Below, piece by piece: positions 55,078-64,000 of a stretch of DNA of 64,000 nucleotides (its first letter is position 1; every line of letters starts with the position of its first letter). Where the stretch lies: contig CM066306.1 in NCBI GenBank assembly GCA_033807695.1, forward strand, positions 2,108,001-2,172,000, given 5' to 3'. The notes under the pieces are model-generated. The model was not told the DNA's origin. It saw only the letters and a program-made list of their open reading frames with translations, and made no database searches. The position numbers and the translations under genes were made by a program. The stretch is from Daedaleopsis sinensis (lineage: Eukaryota > Basidiomycota > Agaricomycetes > Polyporales > Polyporaceae).

Positions 55078-56862
55078 CTAGTAGCTAACGTAGACCCAGG
55101 CATAAACAGAGGATAAGGAATCGGGGACGCAGTAGTGGTTTGGTGAAGATATCTGCAACATTGTCTTTAGTAGGTATCCAATGAAGTTGTATCTGATTGG
55201 AATTGGAGTATTCGGGGAGAGTATGTGATGTTTAACCTCAATATGTTTAGAACGAGCATGAAAGGTGGGATCGCTGGATAAGGAGATAGCACCAGTATTG
55301 TCAGCGGCAATAAGAGAGGGATCACATTGAGGATACCCAAGAGAAGACAGGACACTGTGGAGCCAAACACACTCCTTGGAGGCCTCAGCAGCGGCGATGT
55401 ACTCAGTTTCGATGGAAGAATCGGACACCGTGGCCTGTTTGTGTGCAGCCCAAGAAACAACACTGGAACCCAGGGAAAAGCAGTACCCCCCCACAGAGCG
55501 ACAAGTGTCGAGGCAACGAGCCCAGTCGAAATCAGTGAATCTGCAGAGGAAAGCTGCTCAAGATCTGCCTAGACAAAGCTTCAGGTCCCTGGTGCCTTTG
55601 AGATAGCACACAACATGCTTCACGGCCTCCCAGTGATCATGTCTGTGATTGTCGAGGAATTGCGAGAGCTGCTGGAGGGGGAAGGTGATGTCTGGATGAG
55701 AACTGACAGCAATGTAGTTGAGAGAGCCGACAAGGGCATGGTATGACCAGGATGAAGCCACAAGCTTCTCATCTTCTGTAACGGCCAAATGTGAGAGCTT
55801 GCATCTGGAATCCATTGGCATATCGATAGGATAGGCTTTGGACATGCCGAATTGGGTGATGATCTTGTCGATGAGCGCGGTTTGGGAGATTGAGACCAAC
55901 TTAGAAGCACAGTCGTGTTCAATAGCCATACCGACACAGAATCGAGTGTTTCCGAGATTGGAGATTTGCCATTTAGCCTTCAAGTCAGCAACAAATGTTT
56001 CACGAGCGACATGCAAGTTAGCGGTGCCAAGGAAGTCGTCCACATGGACACCAGCGATGATGGTGCCTTCGCCGGTGGTCCGAACATATAGACAGTGGTC
56101 CTCATGGATGCGAGTGAAGCTGATAGCTGAGAGATGGTCGTGCATAGTCTTATTCCAAGTTCTGCTTCCCTGCTTCATGCCATAGAGACCACATTTGAGG
56201 CGCCACACATGGCTCTCCTTTCCAGGTTCTGTAGCTAGAGCAGGCTACTCCATGTAGCAAATCTCGTCCCCAGGAAGGAGACCATTCAGGAAAGCAACCT
56301 TGACATCGAGTTGAAATAGCTCCCAGTTGTTGGCAGCGGCGATGTGACAGATGCTGCACATAGACTCCATGCACATAGTAGGTGAAGAAGTCTTCGTGTA
56401 GTCCTGCCCCCAGATAGCTTTGAAACCGCGAACGACTTTGCAGACCTTAAAACGTATAGGCTTGCTGTTCTTTTCACGCTCAAGACAAAACACTGGCTTG
56501 CTGTGCATGACTTTGTGACCTGAAGGAACCTCGGAGCGAGGGATCAGATCGTAGACCATATTGTGAATGGTGTTGTACTCCTCCTAAAGGGCAGCTCGCC
56601 ATTCATCCGCGAAAGGACTGGCAAGGGCTTCACAAAGGGTAGCAGGATCGCCATTGTAATTGCTGTCGAGCTGCAGAGTCACTGCCAGAGCAATCTCAAC
56701 TATGTGCAGATTTAGACTGTTCAGCAGGAGCATGCACTTCGGCAACAGCATATCGATGTTGTTGACTGGTAGCAGCAGCGTGTTTAGCGGAAGGCTGAGG
56801 CGCACGTCCGGAACAACGAGGCTTAGGTGGAGTGGGAGCGACAGTGGGGAGGTCAGACTCAT
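55078..56862 (-). pseudogene. Ty1/copia polyprotein remnant (RT and RNase H)
   Basis: Reading the minus strand, RT starts in CEALASPFADEWRAAL, meets a TAG where copia RTs have Gln-Glu-Glu, and continues HNMVYDLIPRSEVPSGHKVM and ELFQLDVKVAFLNGLLPGDE. A second TAG follows in the YME-P context, then GLYGMKQGSRTW, VDDFLG and the LDIIYQL-like C-terminus (HALVGSLNYIAVSSHPDITF, HVVCYLKGTRDLKLCL). The RNase H end, SDSSIETEYIAAAEASKECV, lies in another frame. Gag, protease and integrase are missing: the element stops at about 56865 where another repeat begins. Both TAG codons fit CAG-to-TAG changes. Confidence 0.85.
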
Positions 56863-56867
56863 TACAA

Positions 56868-57065
56868 TTGATGAGTGTTAACGAAGAGATCGTCCTTTAT
56901 GGACAACACTTTCTGTCAGATTTGCAACACAAACTTGACCCCGGAACAATTTTTTTGAAACCCCGAAAGTCAAGAGTAAGTGATTACATAAGCACCAGTA
57001 AGAAGCGGATAAGTAGCAGCACTAGTGTCAGAACACTAGGCTAGGGTTGGTGTGGCTCGTGCGGG
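56868..57065. repeat. Orphan terminal repeat of the 36433-39988 family
   Basis: GATCGTCCTTTATGGACAAC, AGTAAGTGATTACATAAG and the edge ACTAGGCTAGGGTTGG align with both ends of the decayed Tnp2 element. No partner end is seen nearby. It truncates the copia element on its left side. Confidence 0.7.
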
Positions 57066-57705
57066 AAAATGCTAAGTGCTTGCACTGCCACCCGCCACCT
57101 CTACATTAACGCCAGTCTCGGCTCTTCCTCTTCCTCCACCAACTTGCCTCTCCTCTTCTCTGACACTGTCACTCGTGTTTCACGCAGTGAGAAGCACCAT
57201 CCAATGACTCACCCCGACACTTTACTTGCTCTGTTCCTCTCATACACCCACATCAGGGAAACGATTTTCCGCGTCTATTTGCCGTAGCATCCCACAAAGC
57301 AACATCACACAATGTAGCTCCCATAGCGTAACATAGTGTAGCTCGCAGACATGTAGCGACACATAGCTGCGATGCTCTGACGCTCATCACTATTTATATA
57401 TTGTTCACCGAGTATGGGATATACAGCTTAGCTGGTCACAGTCACAGTATACTCGGATCATGCCAGAGTCGAGACTGGAGACTACTGTTATAACGCAATG
57501 TGGTTGATCTACGTAGCTAGACAGTATAAGTACTATCAAACATGTGGAAATCTATGTACTGATTGAGTAAGAAAGGTAGTGGACAGTCGAGAACATCATC
57601 CTCGCCGTAAGACATAGTATCATCACTGCTCAGGCTGTCAGACTTTGGAATGAGGTGTCATGAGTGGACGAGGTCACTAGCGCGTACTACCTCCACATGT
57701 GGCTA
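57066..57705. other. No supported gene
   Basis: A short plus-strand frame (57069-57287) has no recognisable content. The words ATGTAGC and CATAGTGTAGCTC recur around 57300-57370. Confidence 0.4.
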
Positions 57706-58449
57706 CCACTATTGTATTACAAAACCCCACCAACCTGCTAATAGTGTGTTGCTAGGAGTGGCCAGGGCTGTATTATATAACTTCGTGGCCATGGTAATAC
57801 AGAGAGTGGCTGTCTATACTGGCAGGGTTGTGAAACACATCCCAGGGGTTGTTGTAATACTCCAGAAGTTGTAGATCGGACCATATACCCTCCGTATATG
57901 AGCGTTGTACAACCTCGAGCTTGTAAAACATACCCCAGCTTATATTGTAATACTCCGGAAGTTGTAGATCTGACCATATACCCTCTGTATATGAGCGTTG
58001 TACAACCTCGAGCTTGTAAAACATACCCCAGCTTATATTGTAATACTCCGGAAGTTGTAGATCGGACCATATACACCTTGTATATGAGCGTTCTACAACC
58101 TCAGTCCTGTAATATGGACCACAGCTTATATTGTAATACTGCCGCACTTCTGATGGCCAGGCTGGTGCATCCAGCGTGGTTGTGCCATTATTGTATAACA
58201 ACTGTAAATGCTACATTGCCTCTCAGATAGGCAGGAACACTACTCGGACTTGGTGTACGGCAAATCAGGCTCGGGCGCTCTACATTGATCTATACTGAAC
58301 GCCCGAGTCCACTAGGCACTCCTACTTAGTCTTGAATGCGAGTGAACAGCCTGTGCTGTGATTGCCGACATACGTATATAATACAGCCCTGGCCACTCCT
58401 AGCAACACACTACTAGCAGGCTGGTGGGCCATTGTAATACAACAGTGGA
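57706..58449. mobile_element. TIR-bounded non-autonomous element with internal 92-bp tandem repeats
   Basis: Termini CACTATTGTATTAC and GTAATACAACAGTG are inverted; the arms of about 75 bp include TGTTGCTAGGAGTGGCCAGG in both. Inside are three direct repeats of about 92 bp (57835-58130) with TTGTAAAACATACCCCAGCT and GAAGTTGTAGATC. The first arm begins CACTA, suggesting mobilisation by a CACTA-type transposase, though the other end reads CACTG. No target duplication is clear. It abuts the 3' end of the Plavaka gene. Confidence 0.75.
57835..58130. repeat. 92-bp tandem repeats inside the 57706-58449 element
   Basis: Three near-identical copies plus a partial one. Each contains TTATATTGTAATACTCCGGA and ATATGAGCGTTGTACAACCT. 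Translations across them are repetitive artefacts. Confidence 0.9.
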
Positions 58450-58479
58450 AACTACAGCTGCTACCTCGGTGCTGCGCAG

Positions 58480-61464
58480 GCCTCCGTGATGCGTAGAGTG
58501 TGCGGTAATGGGGAGTCTTGAGGCAGGATCACCGTGACGAAGTTGCCGGAACCATCGGACATACACCAATGGCTCAGAAAACCCGAACTCTTGCGGTAGC
58601 GTGAAGACAATACGGAGCTGTGCTGGTCGTAAGCCTATATGAGGAGGTCAATGAGGCATTGCATGCGGAATCAAGAGCATTACTCGCCATTAATGCTTCC
58701 TTCCAGCCCATACCGTTCGCGATCATCCATCACTAACACACAGTCGAAGTGTGACGGTCTCGCAGCCTTGTCGCCTATGCGTGGGTACGCTGGGCTTGCG
58801 TGCACTTTACAGATACACTTCGAGTTCGCGATGTGGAAGGTTTGCTGGCAAGAGAAGGGTCACTGAATGATAGACGTAAGTGGTTTGGGCGATGGCGGCT
58901 GGTGCAGCAGGTCGCTCGCGTCGCAGGAAGACATTGAGCTGGTCGAGAAAGTCTCCTGCTCCATAGTGTGAGATGATGACGGGGAGAGAGACGTGGCGAG
59001 TGCTCGGCGTGAGAGGCACTTGGGAGGCACACCTGACGTTCGAGTTGATGAGTTGGCGGAGCGCTTTGACCTCTTCGCCGCCCTCCGACTCGTCCGGCCC
59101 ATCTATGTCCTCCTCGAATCCAGCCGCCTCCTCCTCCTCCTCTGGGTCTGAACCCATGCCTCTAGAAGCAACCTCTTGCTCGAGCTCTCCATCGATCCAC
59201 GCTAGGTACGCGATCCGGCGTTGGATTGCCTCTTGACGTTGCAACCACGTCGTCATTTGGACGAAGTATTCACGACGATTGCTTGCGCGGTAGGCCTTTT
59301 TGGCGTAATCGATGTGGAGGTGCTCGGAGGTTTCGGTGTTGAGCCCGTCAAGACAGCCCAGGCGGCGGATGGCCTCGATGTAATGTAAAAGTGAGTGTAA
59401 TTTCGGGATATTGAAATGTTTGCGTACTCCGAGGTCATGGAAGGTGTCCTTGTTGGCGTGAAAGTCAGCGAGGGCAGCTTGCATGTGATCGAGCGTGGTC
59501 TCTGAGTGGACACAGTACTGGGCATGGTAGACGAAGTCGAGAAGTGCCCGTATTGCGGACAGAGCTCTCGATGGGACCCTTCCGACCATAAGGGCGAGGA
59601 GAACCTTCTCAAGTTCTTTGGCCTCTGTGCCGGTCCATTGCGATATGATGGTCACTCCTCGCCCGAAGTGACGCAGCCCATGGGATTGGGGTAGGGCAGA
59701 CAAGGCGGTGTCGAGTACGTCCTCGCCAACGATCTCCTGACACCACTTGAGCAGGTGGTCCTTTATCACCCCCTTGTGAATCTGATGGAGTATATCAGGG
59801 GAGATGGTCGCGAACACGTCGGTGTGAGGAAGATCTGCCCAAAAAGGGTCGAACACTGGGCGTAGACCTTGAGCAGAGAACTCAGGTACTTCGGCACCAT
59901 CGCCGAAGCGTCGGAGGAAGTCTGCGGAGGCTGCGTGATTGCATAGGGGATGCGCAGTTAGGTGCTCGCGCTGGTCTGGAGGAGCAAGGCAGCAGGGACA
60001 TCTGTTCTCTTTGCAACACGCGATCAGACATTGCTCCGGATGATCGGCGATATACGCAGCCAATATTGGGAATATGAGGCGGACAAGTCCATCTGCACAT
60101 GTCATGGGAAGGCCGTTGCGGCCGGCCTCCTTCAATGGCTCGAATATTATCGACATGCAGTGGTGGAACAGGCGATAGAGAGTGTCGGACCGTTTCGTAT
60201 TCGAGAAGCACTTGAACTTCGCGACAGGGATATAGCCTAGCAGCACAAACACGTGCGCTGACGTCTGCTTCCGGATGTCCTTGTCAATATTTCCGATGGT
60301 GAGGTAGACGGGCCAAGCCGTCTGGTCACCTCGCAAAACCGTGAGAGTCGTCTTGTCTGACGCTACAATTACGGGAGAGACTGTAGCACCTGCGGGAAGC
60401 TTGTCCTGGATAAAACAACATGAGTGTGAGCGGCACGAACAAGCTCGATGATATCCGATGTGATTGCGGTAAACGAGTGGAAGCATGAGACTGACCTGCA
60501 TGTCCCACCACCAGTCACTCGTGTTCATCTCGCTGTAATAGCGCACACCGTCTCTGGAGATCTGGACCGGTGAGTAGTGGATGTAACTCTTCAAGGCGGG
60601 ATTGCCTAATAACTCTTCGATGCAGTGGACAGGATTGCGCCACCAGAGCTCCAGCTCTTCGGTGAGAGGTTTCCCGTTTTGGCTGAGAACATCGCCTTCA
60701 ACTTTGATGATGTTGCAGAACCACTCAGCTCCTTTGGGAAGAGTATCAACCTTCTTGGTCAACGACACCTTGTTCTTGAAAGACAGCTTCATACAGTTTC
60801 GAGTCTGCAAGTAGATGAAAGTATGGTGAGTTGAGTGACTGCTAGTAACATACTACTACTCTGAGAATCGGACGGACGTGGGACTCACTATAGGCAGTTT
60901 ACAGAACCTGTCAGCACCACTTTGCGTCGTATCAGTCATCAGCCAATGCGCGAGCCCCCACTCCTCTCGATCTGCAAACGGTGCGCACGGTGCTTCCCCT
61001 GCGGCGTGTTGATCCTCACGAATGCGTTCAAACAGAGTTGTATGCTCGCCTAATGGTGTTGCGACTTCTGTTGGATAGTGCACGTACTTCCACCGGTCCT
61101 GCCCATGGCTGTCCTCGTCTTCGACCTCCTCCACTGTGACTCTCCTGCGCTTGTGATGTGAGTCATCTCCATCGAGTTCGTGTTCCGAGTTGTGACTCCA
61201 GTCGGGAAAGCCTGAGGTACTTGAGCCATGTAGGTCTGAAGGCGAACACTCTCTGCCAGTGGTGGAAGCGTGAGACAAGTCGTCTAAGGCATTGTCAGCA
61301 GATGTTGGTCCTCCCCGCCTCTTCAACGCTCCTAATGCCTGAGCAGTCGAGACACGATCGTAGTGGTCAAAGCACGATCGCGATTGAGTGGTATGCCGGC
61401 TGAGATCCCCTGAAGTCGCGAACAGTGTTCTACAGGCCTCACAACGGGCACCGGGATGTAACAT
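58480..61464 (-). CDS. Plavaka-type transposase, nearly complete, probable C-terminal frameshift
   Basis: Plavaka is a basidiomycete transposase family related to CACTA. Exons: 61464-60889, 60804-60496, then 60405 downward. Exon 1 has a C2H2 finger, CEACRTLFATSGDLSRHTTQ, and an acidic linker. The core carries the family blocks: KLPAGATVSPVIVASDKTTL, RGDQTAWPVYLTIGNIDKDI, HPEQCLIACCKENRCPCC (zinc knuckle), FWADLPHTDVFATISPDILH and QIHKGVIKDHLLKWC, then LHSLLHYIEAIRRLGCLDGL and HLHIDYAKKAYRASN. The main frame stops at 58807. The family C-terminus continues in other frames (VHASPAYPRIGDKAARPSHF, then FTLPQEFGFSEPLVYVRWFR), so a frameshift near 58840 or an unrecognised intron is likely. The end is close to an inserted element. 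Confidence 0.8.
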
Positions 61465-61659
61465 GGTCAGAGACAGGAGGTATGTTGTGCTTTCAATGTC
61501 GAAGGACCGTCACCTGCACTGAAAATGGGCTGACTCCCAATAGGAATCAAGACTGCCCAGATCGGATTCTAAACTCAGCTACGGGCATTTCCGGCGCCCT
61601 TTTTGCACCCCTCCCCTCTGTCTCCCATCCACGTTGTCTTCTCCCATCTGGTCACGACC

Positions 61660-62408
61660 ATGGCGTCCGAACAGCCAGGTCCAGTTCGTTCTGGGGCTCG
61701 CATCCGCAAGAGAAGCGAGAAAGGCCAGCAGCTCGACGAGGAACAAAGTCTTGAAGCGGCGCGCACTGTTGCAAAAGCTGCCCCAGCACCTGGTGCAGCC
61801 CGCCGTCCAGCTCAAGAGGTGATTCATTCCTCCCCGATTACTGGTCAGTGACTGACCCTTCTGCAGTTCTCCACAAAGACTTTGTCCACCAATAGGACTG
61901 CTCAACGTGGTGGCAAGCCTGGCACTGGTGGTTCTGTCAAGTCAAATGCGCCGGTCAATCTTCAAGCTCACGCTCAGGGCCTCCCACGCCCTTCTACCTC
62001 ATCAGCGAGGACCATGGCAGGGCAACGACACGGTACGCCGACTGGCATGGTAAGTCGTCAAATCTACTAGTTGAGCTACTCGGAGCTGTTGAGTCGAGAG
62101 CTGACTACAGTCTTTGCCTTCTTCTCCACCAGCTACCTCCTCGGTTGTCGGCTGGGGACGCTGCTCACTTGAGCGGCATGCGCAACCCATACAATGGTAG
62201 CAACGGCATATATCGCGCTCCTGGGCCTCGCCCCCGTGAGTTCACTATTCTATCCTATGTGCACTGAGTCACGGCCGCTCAGTTGTGCCCTACCACCTTA
62301 GGACCCGGAGGCACGGCAACACCTACCAGTAGTCACACATCCGGGGAGAGATCACCTGGATTTTCTGCTTCTATTTCCTCTAAGGCCTGTTCGGTCTGTA
62401 GGTGGTAG
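61660..62408 (+). CDS. Hypothetical basic, disordered protein, 183 aa
   Basis: Four exons in consistent phase: 61660-61818, 61867-62049, 62133-62235 and 62302-62408, with GTGATT, GTAAGT and GTGAGT donors. The start is MASEQPGPVRSGARIRKRSE. The protein is rich in Gly, Ser, Pro, Arg and Ala with no ordered domain, ending in a short SSKACSVCRW. It is divergent from the Plavaka gene, with about 195 bp between starts, so the two may share a promoter region. It could be a second protein of the same element or the truncated beginning of a longer gene. I recognise no family. Confidence 0.5.
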
Positions 62409-63218
62409 CGACGGATGTGTTTGCTCCGTGTCGGTCACAGACGTGGGATTCTTGAGCCAGAACTGGTGGAGACTGTTCTTGTACCCCTCGCGGTGGGCTC
62501 CAGAATGATGGGGTAACTCTGGGTCGCTGGGCGAAATACACACCCAAACGAGCACAAGATAAGCTACCTAGTAGGGTGCAAGGTGGAGGACAGGTTCCCG
62601 GTGTAGATGCTCTTCGTCACGTAGCCGGTCGACAATAGACCTGAAGATGAGCAACTTCAAGTGGAAGTCGATTGACTTCCTGGAGTGAGGCCGTTCTGCT
62701 AGAGGGACTGGAGGCTCGGCAGTCTGAGTAGATCGTCGGTTGACTGATTCTCGTTCACAGACTCGATCTCTGGAGCTACTGCGCTGGATTTCTGGACTGC
62801 AGGACTGCCGCCTTATATACCGTACAGGCTGTCACAAAACAAATGACAACTAACATACTAGCTACCCAATCACAGGACTCCCTCTCCTTCCCACGCTCAC
62901 ATCAAGATCCTCCTCTCCTGAAGCTAGACTGTGCAGTCCGGTTGTGAAGCAGGCAATTGCACCGAGCCTATCACATTGCCGCTTGACTTGCATCCGTGGT
63001 CACGAGAGCAGTTAGTCGTGTGGCGCACCGCCACGTGATCACGTCTGCCGTGCAGCCGCTCATCCTCGAAGGCCCCAGAAGGCCGTCCTCCTGTCTCTAG
63101 CCTTCCGTCCCTCCGCCGACGGCCTTCAACCACTCTCTTGGATTATGTGGAGTGCTCTAGGTCCGAGTACAGATCAATCAGCTAACAGTAGAAGGGGGCT
63201 AACCCCTTGGTCACGATC
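62409..63218. other. No supported gene
   Basis: Short frames only. There is no sign of the right end of the Plavaka element. Confidence 0.4.
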
Positions 63219-63990
63219 CTACTTGCTAACCGCTGGTGACTTATCGCATAGGCGCTTGGCTGCCGTGCTCAGTCCTTTGAGGTTGCTTGCCTTCCGAGCG
63301 ACATCCTCTAACTTCCGCCAAAAAGGGCCTTCCAAAGGGCGCAAATAGTGTCCTTCCTGCGTGATTTCGGACAGCAAAGATGTCCGGTGCTCATCAGCGG
63401 GTATAAGAATCCAGGGACACCCTTTTGTATCTTGAGCCATGACCACAGTGCTCGTACGGGACACATGTATGCTTCGTCTTCGCTCAACAAGTGGAGACAG
63501 AAGGGTTTAATGTCTATTTCACCATTCAGTAGAGGACAGTGCAATACAAATCTCTCTTACTTCCAAGCGGGCAGTTCTTACAGAAATCCAGTGTGACTTC
63601 AAAAGCAGTGTGGCTTATCAGTTTCAGATTGCGGATTTCGAGTCTCTTGAACTCGTCTGAATGAAGCAAGCACCAAAAGGCGATTGTGTTTGCGGAATGG
63701 AGGAGGGTGCGGATGTGAATGTCTCCCCATGTAGCCACTGCATTCTGGCAGAATGTCTGCTTGCGCTCCCACGTACAGCAGAGCATGTCTGGGGTAATTG
63801 CTTTAGCGCTGACCGCTGTGTCTCCATTCTGCACCTAGTGACCAGGACACATATTTGTCAAGCTGACCCCAAGTACTAGTAGAGACACGCATACCTTATG
63901 CTGTTTTAGGCTTTGCATATACCGACGGACACACTCTGAGCATACGGGGTTTCCTTGCCATCGTCCATTTTCTCCTAGGTGCCATGGAAT
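63219..63990 (-). pseudogene. Tyrosine recombinase (Crypton-like) remnant
   Basis: Minus-strand pieces follow a basidiomycete tyrosine recombinase: a Cys-spaced lead (NPVCSECVRRYMQSLKQHK), AITPDMLCCTWERK, ANTIAFWCLLHSDEFKRLEI (the family's FW-L-RSDE helix), AFEVTLDFCKNCPLGSKR, then in a shifted frame GEIDIKPFCLHLLSEDEAYM and CPVRALWSWLKIQKGVPGFL. The frame breaks near 63540 and again near 63310. The last His-Arg-Tyr catalytic part was not found. It differs from the recombinase of the DIRS-like element. It may extend past the right window edge. Confidence 0.6.
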
Positions 63991-64000
63991 CCGGCCTCAC

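Overview
The window reads as nuclear DNA of a basidiomycete fungus, most likely an Agaricomycete. The genes are split by many short GT-AG introns of about 45-115 nt. The recognisable families (Plavaka and Tnp2-type transposases, DUF6589 protein, RecQ-like helicase, F-box/LRR-like and WD40 proteins, DIRS-type and copia retroelements) form the usual Agaricomycete accessory repertoire. No rRNA, tRNA or CRISPR array was recognised. Almost the whole window is mobile DNA, with nested insertions of different ages.

Region A (1 to about 28.7 kb) looks like one very large DNA element. Bases 1-284 recur, inverted and almost perfectly, at 27536-27819. The right side continues outward into 94-bp and about 24-bp tandem repeats; the left side runs off the window. 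Between the inverted repeats lie a 1163-aa proline-rich repeat protein, a SUN-domain protein, several membrane or low-complexity proteins, a WD40 protein, two paralogous F-box/LRR-like proteins, a 501-aa tail-anchored protein and an apparently intact 1195-aa Tnp2/CACTA-type transposase. I infer a cargo-carrying CACTA-like element. A 3.39-kb foldback element (6401-9790, 7-bp target duplication) is inserted in it.

Region B (29725-35822) is a compact, fully bounded element with 7-bp target duplications, 80-90-bp terminal inverted repeats that are themselves hairpin-forming, and two convergent intact genes whose stop codons lie 6 nt apart: a DUF6589 protein (890 aa) and a RecQ-like helicase (834 aa). 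This is the best candidate for an undescribed mobile system.

Region C (about 36-57 kb) is a graveyard: a decayed Tnp2 element with a palindromic insert, a decayed DIRS-like retroelement (RT, RNase H, tyrosine recombinase) split by a solo LTR and by a small palindromic-ended insert, an F-box pseudogene, a coiled-coil gene, a 60-bp tandem array, and a 5'-truncated copia element with one LTR. Several premature stops fit C-to-T transitions.

Region D (57.7-64 kb) has a TIR-bounded non-autonomous element abutting a nearly complete Plavaka transposase gene, a 183-aa gene of unknown function, and a decayed tyrosine recombinase at the right edge. Exon boundaries are my own reading of splice sites and reading frame, without transcript data.
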